This document shows positions 8,856 through 16,456 of a stretch of 25,661 bases of DNA, one piece after another. The notes beneath the pieces were generated by a model that had not been told where the DNA came from, made no database searches, and saw only the letters and a list, made by a program, of their open reading frames with translations. Every line of letters starts with the position of its first letter. Within the stretch, counting starts at the first letter, position 1. Origin of the DNA: a virus; IMG/VR virus record IMGVR_UViG_3300025120_000487, positions 1 through 25,661 of that record. One strand, given 5' to 3'. Position numbers and translations under genes: made by a program.

Positions 8856-11672
8856 TTATTGGGTCTTATAAGAAACTAATCCTAAAGCTGTTCCAACTTT
8901 GTTACCATCTAATTCTACTACTCCTCCTCTTTCAACTGCCGCTACTAAACGTTCTAATAATTGAACTGTTTTTTCATTTCCTCCACCAAATCCTAATGAT
9001 GATGCTCTACTTAAAGGTACTACAGCTTCAGGTTCTCCACCTTCACCAATTAATGCTGTAGTTGGGCTTGTTACGATACCACCTGTAGCAAGTCCAATTT
9101 CTGGGGGAGCACTTTCAGATTCTCCTGTTCCAAATTCTGTACCTAAAGCGTCAACGTCTGTTCCTTCTTCTAAGCCTAAAGCATCCTCAACCATACCTTT
9201 TATGTCAAGCTCTAATCCTGTGTCAAATCCTAAGAAACCAGCTATACCATTAATTGCTCCTAAAATAAGATCTATACCTGCTTGAATTGGGGATAATATT
9301 ATTCTTATAAGACCTGCACCTATTTTTTTAAACCCTCCACCTATTTTTTCAAATGCTGATTCAAAATTGCCTGAAAAGATATCACCAATGCCACTAGCTA
9401 TGTCAGCAACACCACTAAACATATCTAAAAGACCACCTAAACTACCCATAACCGACTCTACCCCAGCAGTAAGAATAGATATTGAAGGAATTATCAAAAA
9501 TTCTATTACTGAACCTATTGCCCCAAATATATCTATTCCTTCACTAGCCTCACCAAATATTTCTCCTAGTTGTGCTTTTACATTATCAAAAGCATTCATT
9601 AACTTTTCTATAGGAGGATTTAAAGCATTCATAATAGGTTCTATTATTGCTGTAAGGATATTTGCGGTCCATTTAAGAGAAGCCATTATGGGAGTTAAAG
9701 CTAACATTAATATATTCATAAAAATATCTAAAATGGGATTTAGTATTTGAAATATAGCATTTAATGCTGGTTCTAAAATATCTATAAGCACATTTACTAT
9801 GGGCATTAAAGCACTAGCAATTTGCATAAATAGATCTTGAATTTTATCTTGTACCGCTGTAAATTTTTCAGCAACTGAGGCAGATTCTAATTGGTTTAAA
9901 AGACCTTTTTCAGCAAGTTCTTGTTGCTTTTCTTCTGTTAATAAACCTTTTTCTTTTAATCTGTTATATTCTGCTTGGGCCTCTGACATAGATTTAATGT
10001 TAGTACCAAATGCTTCTTGTACAGATGCTAGTTTTTCTTGCTCAACTAAGGCATTTGCTAACTCATCTTTAGTCATGCCAACGGCAGCTGCAATTGCTTC
10101 TTGTTCTATGCGATTCATATCACCAAACTCAGCAGCAGATCCTACTTGTTTTGTAATTTCTTTAGCAACTGTGGCTAAATCATTATCTAAAGCCGCTTGT
10201 CTAGCCTTTTCAAGATTAAGATCTTTACCTAATAACAATTCAGCTTCTAATTCTTTAGCTATTGAGCCTTCAAAATCTAGTAAACTATCAGCAATGCTTT
10301 CTACTTTACTTTGTTCAACACCTAATAATTTAGCTTGATAAACTTGATTAGCTAATTCTTTAGTATTTCTACCCGCAGATAATAGTTGAGAAGCTGATGC
10401 TTTGCCTAATCCTTCTTGAATTTCTTTTACACTTAAAGCAATACCATTTTGGTTATTTAACTCCATAGTAACTTCTGTTACATCTGCTAATTGATCCTTA
10501 ATGGTAGTTCCAGTAATCATAGCATTAGAAGCAAACATACCCATTGCTTCAGCAGATAATCCTGTTCTTTCTGAAATTGAAGCAAATTCGGCTGCAAATT
10601 TACCTGAGAATTGGACTGCTGTACCAAATTCTTTATTTAACGACTGTTGAGCTGCTACAACATCTTTAGTACTTACTAATAAGTCACCTGATAGCCCCGC
10701 TGCGTCATTAGCTCGTTCTACTAATTTTTGTCCTTCGGCTGCGGATACTCCAAATTCTTTTGCTAACTCTCCAGATGATTTATCTAGTTGAGTAAATGCT
10801 GAAACTAAACTTTCGACTGCAAATGCTAATAGGGCGGCAGGACCTAAAGCTTTAGTTAAATTTTTACCTAAATTCCCAGCAAGGTTTTTTGCAACTTTAA
10901 ATTTATCACCTAAACCTGAGGTGATGTCTCCTGATTCTGTTAGTTTTGAGGCAAATGATCTTGAATCTGCTACAGCATCCTTAATACCTAGTTTTTCTTC
11001 TAGGCCTCCCAGCCCAAGGTTATTTAAAACTGATCCAAGATTATCTGCTACATCTCCAAGTCCTATACCAGACTCTCCTAAATTTAAAGCACTTTCTATA
11101 TTCCCGGCTCGACGTTCGATTTCGGCCATATTCTCAGCTTCAGCGTCTAATTCAGCATTAATTCCTGCAAATATGTTTCCTAAATCTAAAGCAGCTTGTA
11201 AATCATCTTCTGAGATGAGTCCTTTTTCGGCTGAATCTACTAGTGCATCTTCTAATTTTATTCTACCTGCTAAGGTATCATTAATAGCTTCTTCACTTCC
11301 TAAGGTAGCTTGAAGAAATTGTTCATATTCAGTTTGTAAACTATTTGTAGCATCCGCAAGTTTAAGTTTACTTTTTTGAATACTCTCAAGAGTTTTTTCT
11401 CCTGAAATAACGTCGGAATAACTGTCTGTTATCCCTTTTGCTGCACTTGCTACATCTTCAAACGCTTTAGCAGTTTCTGAAGCTGTAATAGAGTTTATAT
11501 TTAGTGCTTTAGATGCTTTTTTAACTTCACTAGTATAATCCCTAGAAAAGAATAAAACATCTCTTTGGGCATCTGCTAGACTTAAAAGTCTTTTTAAATT
11601 ATCCTCCTGAGCACGGCCTGCCTTTTCAGTTTCCTCTCTATACTCTTTTGCTTTTTTAGGATCTAAAGACAT
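8856..11672 (-). CDS. Tail tape measure protein
   Basis: A 938-residue, Ala/Leu/Glu-rich, mainly helical protein that should set tail length and travel down the tube at injection. Residues 1-200 are charged helices likely to form coiled coil. A hydrophobic stretch lies near 277-292 and a long hydrophobic region at about 615-690 (for example IFQILNPILDIFMNILMLAL), followed by further apolar segments to about 815, as in tape measures that insert into the host membrane. The C-terminus (864-888) has the widespread tape-measure ending GGIVTSPTTALIGEGGEPEA, then VVPLS. It lies directly downstream of the tube and gp26-like genes, the expected position. An ATATTTAT motif stands 16 bases before the ATG. 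T4 uses gp29 for this role; similarity to gp29 itself is not obvious. Confidence 0.85.
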   Translation of the reverse strand: MSLDPKKAKEYREETEKAGRAQEDNLKRLLSLADAQRDVLFFSRDYTSEVKKASKALNINSITASETAKAFEDVASAAKGITDSYSDVISGEKTLESIQKSKLKLADATNSLQTEYEQFLQATLGSEEAINDTLAGRIKLEDALVDSAEKGLISEDDLQAALDLGNIFAGINAELDAEAENMAEIERRAGNIESALNLGESGIGLGDVADNLGSVLNNLGLGGLEEKLGIKDAVADSRSFASKLTESGDITSGLGDKFKVAKNLAGNLGKNLTKALGPAALLAFAVESLVSAFTQLDKSSGELAKEFGVSAAEGQKLVERANDAAGLSGDLLVSTKDVVAAQQSLNKEFGTAVQFSGKFAAEFASISERTGLSAEAMGMFASNAMITGTTIKDQLADVTEVTMELNNQNGIALSVKEIQEGLGKASASQLLSAGRNTKELANQVYQAKLLGVEQSKVESIADSLLDFEGSIAKELEAELLLGKDLNLEKARQAALDNDLATVAKEITKQVGSAAEFGDMNRIEQEAIAAAVGMTKDELANALVEQEKLASVQEAFGTNIKSMSEAQAEYNRLKEKGLLTEEKQQELAEKGLLNQLESASVAEKFTAVQDKIQDLFMQIASALMPIVNVLIDILEPALNAIFQILNPILDIFMNILMLALTPIMASLKWTANILTAIIEPIMNALNPPIEKLMNAFDNVKAQLGEIFGEASEGIDIFGAIGSVIEFLIIPSISILTAGVESVMGSLGGLLDMFSGVADIASGIGDIFSGNFESAFEKIGGGFKKIGAGLIRIILSPIQAGIDLILGAINGIAGFLGFDTGLELDIKGMVEDALGLEEGTDVDALGTEFGTGESESAPPEIGLATGGIVTSPTTALIGEGGEPEAVVPLSRASSLGFGGGNEKTVQLLERLVAAVERGGVVELDGNKVGTALGLVSYKTQ

Positions 11673-11688
11673 ATTAATTGTTTTGGCA

Positions 11689-11696
11689 ATAAATAT
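11689..11696 (-). promoter_or_regulatory. ATATTTAT motif before the tape measure gene
   Basis: Exact ATATTTAT on the minus strand, 16 bases before the tape measure ATG, in the 33-base gap after the preceding small frame. Confidence 0.5.
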
Positions 11697-11705
11697 GCAA
11701 GGGTA

Positions 11706-12020
11706 TTATTTTTTAGATGTCTTTGTATTAAAAGTAGAAGATTTAGACGATTTAGCATAATCCGGTAAATTGGATCTATCGGGGTTAGCTAAATCTACAT
11801 TAGTTTTACCAGATTTAGATCCTTTTGAAGATTTTTTATAAGCATCTGACTGTTGTTTTCTAGCTTCTGCTATCTGTTGATACGTAAATTTACGTAACCA
11901 AATAGGCATATCATATATCGTAAAGTAATCATAACCCCCATTACCGTAGTAAACGATTTCGTGAATTTGAGTAAATAAGGCTTTTCGATACTTAGGCGTC
12001 AGGCCAAAAAAAGTTAACGG
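11706..12020 (-). CDS. Frameshift-accessed extension of the gp26-like protein (gp51-like position)
   Basis: This frame is open from just after a TGA at 12021-12023 to the TAA at 11706. Its first ATG is at 11909 (MPIWLRKFTYQQIAEARKQQ), giving only 67 residues. The 33 codons before that ATG look coding (TQIHEIVYYGNGGYDYFTIY) and lack any ATG, GTG or TTG. The frame overlaps the end of the gp26-like gene and is +1 (or -2) to it, meeting it at a run of seven T. I infer it is read mainly by ribosomal frameshifting, adding 99 residues to the gp26-like protein. The last 50 residues are Lys/Ser-rich and probably disordered. Frameshifted chaperone extensions directly before the tape measure gene are classic in tailed phages. 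The alternative is re-initiation at 11909. Confidence 0.7.
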   Translation of the reverse strand, partial: PLTFFGLTPKYRKALFTQIHEIVYYGNGGYDYFTIYDMPIWLRKFTYQQIAEARKQQSDAYKKSSKGSKSGKTNVDLANPDRSNLPDYAKSSKSSTFNTKTSKK

Positions 12021-12735
12021 TCACTGGAAGAGATGCTTCTTCCAAGGTGCCGTTACTACTCTCAAATGTAAATGTTAAATCAATGTCTGGTTGGAAACTT
12101 TTAATATATTCCCTTAATGCTCTAGAGTCTCTGGCAAGCATGTAATTATCTACAAACTCCCTAACAGCGGATTTTTCTTCATTTCCGTCTATTGAGGTAA
12201 TCATATGCTTTAATCTAGTAGATAATTCAAATGATCCAGTTTTATCAAGTCTTTTAAGCCCTTTAATTTCTTGCTTAATTGCTTTATCGTCTTTATTATT
12301 AAGTAATTTAAACTCAATAGTAGCTTTAGTAGTAGGTAATGTAAAAGAAAATTTATTTATACCTTTTTCTAATTTAGACTCGTCTAAATATCTAGGTTCT
12401 AAAGTTGACAGATCTACTGTAACTTCTTCTTCTTTATGAATAAATGTATAGTCTTTACCATAACCTAAAATACGTGATGCCACCATTACTGCGTTTTTAT
12501 CGCCTACTATAAGGTCATCATAATTGATTTTTGATACAATCAATGACTTCATCAAACGATCTAAGACCGTGCCATCTTTAATGTAATTTTGGTTGGTAAG
12601 AATGTCTTCTTCTTTAGCGGTCATGTACTTCATTTCGATAGTACCGCTAGATAAGGGATTATCTTCGGGATAGATTAAACCTTTTGAGGGTAGTTCTACT
12701 ACCTCTGTTGGGAACTTAAATTTTTCGTCACTCAT
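11992..12735 (-). CDS. gp26-like baseplate / tail assembly protein, likely tail chaperone
   Basis: A 247-residue soluble protein beginning MSDEKFKFPTEVVELPSKGL and continuing with MKYMTAKEEDILTNQNYIKD. This is the T4-type base plate protein pattern (gp26 family). Members are usually called baseplate hub subunits, but the place between tube and tape measure fits a tail assembly chaperone. I chose the ATG at 12735 rather than one at 12795: the longer start would add a hydrophobic 20-residue leader (SFFLYIYI) encoded by the terminator T-run and the ATATTTAT motif, and MSDEKF matches the family start. The C-terminus ends FFWPDA across a seven-T run where a +1 or -2 shift would join it to the downstream frame. 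No Shine-Dalgarno sequence is present. Confidence 0.75.
   Translation of the reverse strand: MSDEKFKFPTEVVELPSKGLIYPEDNPLSSGTIEMKYMTAKEEDILTNQNYIKDGTVLDRLMKSLIVSKINYDDLIVGDKNAVMVASRILGYGKDYTFIHKEEEVTVDLSTLEPRYLDESKLEKGINKFSFTLPTTKATIEFKLLNNKDDKAIKQEIKGLKRLDKTGSFELSTRLKHMITSIDGNEEKSAVREFVDNYMLARDSRALREYIKSFQPDIDLTFTFESSNGTLEEASLPVTVNFFWPDA
12006..12012 (-). other. Putative frameshift site (seven T) near the end of the gp26-like gene
   Basis: On the minus strand the gene reads AAC TTT TTT TGG CCT GAC GCC TAA. Slipping +1 (or -2) on the T run gives TTT GGC CTG ACG CCT AAG, entering the open frame that ends at 11706. A -1 slip hits TGA after two codons. All slipped positions keep TTT pairing with tRNA-Phe. 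Confidence 0.55.
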
Positions 12736-12756
12736 TTTAATAACATTTTGTTTGAT

Positions 12757-12764
12757 ATAAATAT
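12757..12764 (-). promoter_or_regulatory. ATATTTAT motif before the gp26-like gene
   Basis: Exact ATATTTAT on the minus strand, 21 bases before the ATG chosen for the gp26-like gene and just after the terminator of the tube gene. It supports the 12735 start, because the longer start would place the motif inside coding sequence. Confidence 0.5.
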
Positions 12765-12766
12765 AT

Positions 12767-12801
12767 AAAAAAAATGAAGGAGCGCATTTCTGCACTCCTT
12801 C
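12767..12801 (-). terminator. Rho-independent terminator after the tail tube gene
   Basis: On the minus strand GAAGGAGTGC, loop AGAAAT, GCGCTCCTTC gives a 10-pair stem with one G-U pair, then A and eight T. It starts 25 bases after the tube stop and is the strongest terminator in the window. The run of A on the other side of the stem is short, so it acts mainly on minus-strand transcripts. Confidence 0.85.
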
Positions 12802-12826
12802 TTTTTATATAATATTTTGGCTTATA

Positions 12827-13315
12827 TTAGAAGTTCAATACTGCGTAGTCAATCGCAAGTGTAAGTGAAATTTCTTGAACGGCATCAACATTTTCGTAGT
12901 TATAATCTCCGAATTGAGCTGCAGTAATAAGAGCGCCTTTAAGCACCCACTCAGAAACAACATCACCTACAGGACCCAGTACATTCAGTGTTAAATCCTT
13001 TTTGTAGAAATCGGAATACCCGTCTCTACCTGTTACAGATTCGTGTCCTAAACGTACCCACTCCATGACTGCTTGAGCACCAGAAGGTGTAATTGGATCA
13101 TAAAGTGTTAAGGTTACATCATCCCAAGTAGTTTTACCTTTTATATTACGCAGAACGTTAATATAATTTAAGGTAATCTTATTTTGGGTAAGACCTATTG
13201 ATGATAATCCTCTTACCATGTAAGTAGGCATTCCATCCATATATAGTATGAACCGATTTTGTTGTTTGGGTTCAAATGCTGTGAAAAAAATTTCGTTTGA
13301 ATCTAATACTGCCAT
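12827..13315 (-). CDS. Tail tube protein, gp19-like
   Basis: A 162-residue protein matching the T4 gp19 tail tube family in length (T4 gp19 is 163 residues) and layout. It begins MAVLDSNEIFFTAFEPKQQN and shows the tube-protein strands RFILYMDGMPTYMVRGL, TWDDVTLTLYDPI and a C-terminal EISLTLAIDYAVLNF. It polymerises as stacked hexameric rings inside the sheath and forms the DNA channel. It follows the sheath gene, as expected, is preceded by an ATATTTAT motif at 13333, and is closed by a strong terminator, so it can be made as a single-gene transcript, fitting a high-copy protein. The leader (AGATAAACACAACAACA) has no Shine-Dalgarno sequence. Confidence 0.9.
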   Translation of the reverse strand: MAVLDSNEIFFTAFEPKQQNRFILYMDGMPTYMVRGLSSIGLTQNKITLNYINVLRNIKGKTTWDDVTLTLYDPITPSGAQAVMEWVRLGHESVTGRDGYSDFYKKDLTLNVLGPVGDVVSEWVLKGALITAAQFGDYNYENVDAVQEISLTLAIDYAVLNF

Positions 13316-13332
13316 TGTTGTTGTGTTTATCT

Positions 13333-13340
13333 ATAAATAT
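13333..13340 (-). promoter_or_regulatory. ATATTTAT motif before the tail tube gene
   Basis: Exact ATATTTAT on the minus strand, 17 bases before the tube ATG. Confidence 0.5.
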
Positions 13341-13369
13341 CAGAAATATTTGCCTTTTATTATTTTTTA

Positions 13370-15151
13370 TTAATATCCTCCTGCTGATGCTCCGGCTTCA
13401 GGGAATGAAGCTCCAGTTGGTTGAACATTGAAGTTAAGAATTATAAATTCAGCTGTCTTAGTTGGTTGTAAGTACACCTGTCCTACTAATTCATTCCTAT
13501 CAATTACTGCAGGAGTATTGATTGTTTCATCCATTACTACCTTAAATGCGTACAAACCTTGTCTTTGTTGTACTGATTCGAGGTATGGGTTTACAATTGC
13601 TAAGAAGTTATTTCTAGTAGCTACTGTGTTTTGTTCGAAAACAATATTACCTGCTTGCTGGTCTAAGAATTGCTTAACAGTAATTAATAATCTTCTAACA
13701 TTGATACGATCTAATGCTGACGCTTTAGTTTGTAATGTTTTCTGACCAAATACTACAACTCCTGATCTGGGGAATGCTGTGATTGGATTAACCTTATCAG
13801 CATATAATGTGTCTCTTGATGCTTTTGGTAAGCTTAAAGATGTTTTAAGTACCGTTGGTAATGCACCTCTATTTAGACCCGCCGGAGCGAACCAAGGCTC
13901 ACCTACCTTGTCATTAAACGCATATACTCCAGGAATAAACGTTGATGCTGGCGCCCACTTTAACCTTCCAGTGAGTGGATCACTGCAGTATAACCATGGG
14001 AAGTAAGCTGTTGCATAAGAATTATTAATATTTTTAGCTTCAGCAACTGCGTTTGCAACTGTTGCATCACCATAATCAGTTAAGTCAAGTACTGCTAAAG
14101 CATCTGCTCTTGCTTCAGTATTAGTTAATAGTATATTTAATTCTGCTGAATCGTCTTTATAATTTAATCCAGGAGCAGCTATTGAAGTGTAATTAAATTG
14201 TGGGTCATTTAATAAGTAGAAAGACTGGGTGTAATCAAATGCTTGAATACCCTGTATGTTAGTAGCTGAGGCTATGTCTTTACCAAAGAGAGCATTTGCT
14301 GCAATTATACCTGTAGCTCCCCCAAATCCTTCTGAAAGTGCTCCCGCTGATGTATTATGAGGGATACTTCCTGTAGGGCTAACTAGAGGTAAATCATTTC
14401 TAACATTTCCTGCACTATCTAAGTAATTTGGAGTTTCTTTAATGTCTGAAACATAAACATATTTACTAATATTTGGGAAATCTCCATCTTGTACTACTTG
14501 AGCTGATGTAGTTCCGGTATTAGCAATAGTTTGGAATTGGGTACCAATTGCTTTACCAATAAAGTTAGTGTCAAATGGGTCTAACGTTAGGTTATCATAC
14601 TGTTCAAGAACAATCTTATTATTGTCATCATCGTCTCCTCTTCTAATAACAAGTGTAAATGTACCAGATGCAGTAGAGGAATTTCTTATTTCAAATCTAA
14701 TATTTTCTTTACTACCTGAGGGAAATAAACCATTTGCATCGGCTGCAGTAGTAGAACTATTTTGGTCATTACCTTGGGCGATTGTTTTTAAAATAAAAGA
14801 AGTGGTTGAAGCCGCACTACCAGAAACGCTAGCGGTTGCAGAAGTATAAGTTCCATTTACTGCCCTACTAACTAAAAGAGTACTACCACCGTTGTTAAAA
14901 TAAGTGTAAGCAGCAGTGCTGTTAAAGAAAGAGTATTGACTTTGACCTTGTGCTACGGTTCCACTTGTAATTGTAGTACCAAATTTTGCTACGTAATCGT
15001 TATACGACGTAACTACTGTAGGGACTTGTACAGGACCTTTAGATGTGGGGCCTACAATAGCAGCTCCAGCTTCAATAACCCCTTGTGGGATAAATGACTG
15101 GTCTGTTTCATTAATATAAATGCCGGGAGAGACGATGTTGTTGTTTGCCAT
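13370..15151 (-). CDS. Tail sheath protein, gp18-like
   Basis: A 593-residue contractile sheath subunit. The N-terminus (SPGIYINETDQSF, then GAAIVGPTSKGPVQVPTVVT) is the standard sheath opening. The C-terminal domain carries NVRRLLITVKQFLDQQAG, a long helix, and the closing strand region (QVYLQPTKTAEFIILNFNV) used to link neighbouring subunits. The middle (about 90-260) is Ser/Thr/Asn-rich and corresponds to the variable surface-exposed insertion of T4-like sheaths. The protein ends in Ala/Gly (PEAGASAGGY), slightly unusual. It lies just before the tube gene with its own ATATTTAT motif, 25 bases before the ATG. T4 gp18 is 659 residues, so this one is of normal size. Confidence 0.92.
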   Translation of the reverse strand: MANNNIVSPGIYINETDQSFIPQGVIEAGAAIVGPTSKGPVQVPTVVTSYNDYVAKFGTTITSGTVAQGQSQYSFFNSTAAYTYFNNGGSTLLVSRAVNGTYTSATASVSGSAASTTSFILKTIAQGNDQNSSTTAADANGLFPSGSKENIRFEIRNSSTASGTFTLVIRRGDDDDNNKIVLEQYDNLTLDPFDTNFIGKAIGTQFQTIANTGTTSAQVVQDGDFPNISKYVYVSDIKETPNYLDSAGNVRNDLPLVSPTGSIPHNTSAGALSEGFGGATGIIAANALFGKDIASATNIQGIQAFDYTQSFYLLNDPQFNYTSIAAPGLNYKDDSAELNILLTNTEARADALAVLDLTDYGDATVANAVAEAKNINNSYATAYFPWLYCSDPLTGRLKWAPASTFIPGVYAFNDKVGEPWFAPAGLNRGALPTVLKTSLSLPKASRDTLYADKVNPITAFPRSGVVVFGQKTLQTKASALDRINVRRLLITVKQFLDQQAGNIVFEQNTVATRNNFLAIVNPYLESVQQRQGLYAFKVVMDETINTPAVIDRNELVGQVYLQPTKTAEFIILNFNVQPTGASFPEAGASAGGY

Positions 15152-15176
15152 GAGTTGTTCTTATTTATATTTTGTT

Positions 15177-15184
15177 ATAAATAT
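15177..15184 (-). promoter_or_regulatory. ATATTTAT motif before the tail sheath gene
   Basis: Exact ATATTTAT on the minus strand, 25 bases before the sheath ATG. A TATAAATA (T4 late-promoter consensus) also occurs at 15162-15169, only 10 bases before the ATG. Confidence 0.5.
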
Positions 15185-15202
15185 TTAATTTTTTATCAAA
15201 AT

Positions 15203-15454
15203 TTAATCAGTTTTAGTAAAAACTCCAGAATTTAAATCTATCGAGCCATTACCGTATTTTTCTGTTAAATCTTGTCCAGCTTTATTTTCAGCTTTTTTTA
15301 ATTCTTCAATTTGTTCTGTTAAACTTTCTTTTTGTAACTCTAACAATTGAATGTTATATTCTAATTGACCTAAACTATTAATAATATTAGATTGGGTTTC
15401 TTGTAACTGTGTAAGAGTGGTTAACTCTTCTTGTGATAACTTAATTTGTTCCAT
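15203..15454 (-). CDS. Small coiled-coil protein (83 aa)
   Basis: An 83-residue protein with heptad-like Leu/Ile spacing from about 5 to 60 (LTTLTQLQETQSNIINSLG, then LLELQKESLTEQIEELKKAE), so a coiled coil is very likely. The C-terminus has a compact motif, EKYGNGSIDLNSGVFTK, which I have seen in small uncharacterised proteins of T4-like phages, although I cannot name a family. It lies between the fiber insert and the sheath gene, with its own ATATTTAT motif and a terminator upstream of it, so it is separate from the fibers. It may be an assembly factor or minor virion protein. Confidence 0.65.
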   Translation of the reverse strand: MEQIKLSQEELTTLTQLQETQSNIINSLGQLEYNIQLLELQKESLTEQIEELKKAENKAGQDLTEKYGNGSIDLNSGVFTKTD

Positions 15455-15465
15455 AATTTTTATTG

Positions 15466-15473
15466 ATAAATAT
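15466..15473 (-). promoter_or_regulatory. ATATTTAT motif before the coiled-coil gene
   Basis: Exact ATATTTAT on the minus strand, 11 bases before the ATG. It lies within the duplicated intergenic block described at 15461-15537. Confidence 0.5.
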
Positions 15474-15484
15474 GTAAAAAGAGG

Positions 15485-15516
15485 TAAAAAAAAGCCCTTA
15501 CCTAGAGTAAGAGCTT
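15485..15516 (-). terminator. Rho-independent terminator after the SHAEG-repeat fiber gene
   Basis: On the minus strand AAGCTCTTAC, a 5-base loop, then GTAAGGGCTT and a T run make a 10-pair stem with one U-G pair. It begins about 20 bases after the fiber stop. Confidence 0.8.
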
Positions 15517-15537
15517 CTTTTATAAAAATTTATTTTA

Positions 15538-16368
15538 TTAAAGATAAATCTTAAGTTCATCAAAATTAGAACCAGTTCTATATAATTGGCCAAATGTTAA
15601 ACCTGCTGAAGAGGTTGGGATTGAACCTGTATCGAACATAAATTTATTAGAATGGAATTCTACTAAGTTTTTTCTTTGAATATTGGAGACTCCAGTTCCA
15701 TTACCAATAACCACCATCGCTCCCGATCCTGATAGATTATATTGGCCTTGAACATGTTGGTAATCGGCATCTGCTATAGTATCTCTACCTTCAGCATGTG
15801 AATACTCACCCTTTGCTACAGTTCGGTAACCTTCAGTGTGAGAAGCAGAGCCAGATGCTTCAGTACTGTAACCTTCAGCATGAGCCCAAGTCCCAAAAGT
15901 TTGTGATGCAAATCCTTCAGCATGTGAGTATTGACCTTTTGCTATAGCCATTATCCCCTCAGCATGTGACTGATCACCTGAGGCTGACGTTATAGATCCT
16001 TCAGCGTGGGATTCTGCACCTAGTGCCTTAGTATTATAACCTTCGGCATGTGAGTATCCACCTTCTGCAAGAGTCTGTCTACCCTCAGCGTGGGATGATA
16101 CACCTGCAGCTTTAGTGAAAACTCCTTCAGTATGGGAATAATCTCCTGAGGAAGTTGTATTATATCCTTCGGCATGTGAATAAGTACCAGCTGCCACTGT
16201 AAGTGCACCGTGAGAAAAAGATTTATTACCTGTTGCGGAAGTACCTACCCCGAATGCTACTGATTTATCTCCAGATGCGGTAGATCCTGTCATTTGTAAC
16301 TCATCATTTACATTTAGGGGGTTTCCTGGTGTATATGATTCAAGATTATTTACTTTAAGGGTGCTCAT
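15538..16368 (-). CDS. Tail fiber with YadA-like SHAEG repeats (276 aa)
   Basis: Residues 1-40 (MSTLKVNNLESYTPGNPLNV and on) are almost identical to those of the next fiber upstream and probably form the attachment end. From 63 to 202 there are ten 14-residue repeats with the core Ser-His-Ala-Glu-Gly (at 64, 78, 92 and so on), preceded by degenerate copies from 34. Such repeats form a trimeric left-handed beta-roll, as in YadA-type adhesin heads. The C-terminus (SNKFMFDTGSIPTSSAGLTF, then LYRTGS and DELKIYL) matches the other fiber ends. It is probably a receptor-binding or whisker-type fiber. It has an upstream ATATTTAT motif and its own terminator, so it is a single-gene unit. The exact location on the virion is not shown by the sequence. 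Confidence 0.75.
   Translation of the reverse strand: MSTLKVNNLESYTPGNPLNVNDELQMTGSTASGDKSVAFGVGTSATGNKSFSHGALTVAAGTYSHAEGYNTTSSGDYSHTEGVFTKAAGVSSHAEGRQTLAEGGYSHAEGYNTKALGAESHAEGSITSASGDQSHAEGIMAIAKGQYSHAEGFASQTFGTWAHAEGYSTEASGSASHTEGYRTVAKGEYSHAEGRDTIADADYQHVQGQYNLSGSGAMVVIGNGTGVSNIQRKNLVEFHSNKFMFDTGSIPTSSAGLTFGQLYRTGSNFDELKIYL
15763..16182 (-). repeat. Tandem 42-base repeats encoding SHAEG units
   Basis: Ten in-frame units of 42 bases (14 residues) each encoding a variant of Tyr-Ser-His-Ala-Glu-Gly. The His-Ala-Glu-Gly positions are well kept and the others vary. Copy number could change by recombination between units. Confidence 0.85.
16255..16368 (-). repeat. Duplicated 5' fiber segment, copy A
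   Basis: 114 bases encoding residues 1-38 of the 276-residue fiber. They differ at only four positions from 17087-17200, mostly synonymous changes, pointing to a recent duplication or gene conversion. Confidence 0.9.
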
Positions 16369-16383
16369 ATTTTTTATTTATTG

Positions 16384-16391
16384 ATAAATAT
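16384..16391 (-). promoter_or_regulatory. ATATTTAT motif before the SHAEG fiber gene
   Basis: Exact ATATTTAT on the minus strand, 15 bases before the ATG, inside the second copy of the duplicated intergenic block. Confidence 0.5.
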
Positions 16392-16403
16392 AGGAAAAGA
16401 GGT

Positions 16404-16434
16404 AAAAAAAAGCCCTTACCTTTGGTAAGAGCTT
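16404..16434 (-). terminator. Rho-independent terminator after the 247-residue fiber gene
   Basis: On the minus strand AAGCTCTTACC, a 3-base loop, then GGTAAGGGCTT and a T run. The stem is one pair longer than its twin at 15485-15516, with the same U-G pair. Confidence 0.8.
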
Positions 16435-16456
16435 CTTTTATAAAAATTTATTTTTA

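Larger units (their letters stand above)
15461..15537 (-). repeat. Duplicated intergenic block, copy A
   Basis: About 75 bases holding a terminator and an ATATTTAT motif. It matches 16379-16456 nearly base for base, with a few differences around the hairpin loop, beside the motif and in the trailing T/A run. The two copies follow the two related fiber genes. Confidence 0.8.
16379..16456 (-). repeat. Duplicated intergenic block, copy B
   Basis: Matches copy A at 15461-15537 and, like it, carries a hairpin terminator followed by an ATATTTAT motif. Confidence 0.8.

Noticed and set aside
9367-11313. Several plus-strand open frames of 110-130 codons opposite the tape measure gene (9367-9750, 9997-10338, 10921-11313)
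   Set aside because: They are antisense to a strongly supported gene, are Ser/Ile/Pro-rich as expected from reversing Ala/Leu/Glu codons, and have no motif or leader. The same holds for the other plus-strand frames in the window.
12736-12795. Longer start for the gp26-like gene at 12795
   Set aside because: The added 20 residues would be encoded by the terminator T-run and the ATATTTAT motif, and the family start is MSDEKF at 12735.
15162-15169. T4-type late promoter TATAAATA on the minus strand (also 21358-21365)
   Set aside because: It occurs at only two of twelve unit starts and lies 7-10 bases from the ATG, too close for a usual late promoter; the ATATTTAT element is the consistent signal.
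16020-16208. A 62-codon minus-strand frame inside the SHAEG fiber
   Set aside because: It is an alternative reading of the 42-base repeats (giving repeated His-Met-Pro-Lys type segments), kept open by the repeat period rather than by selection.
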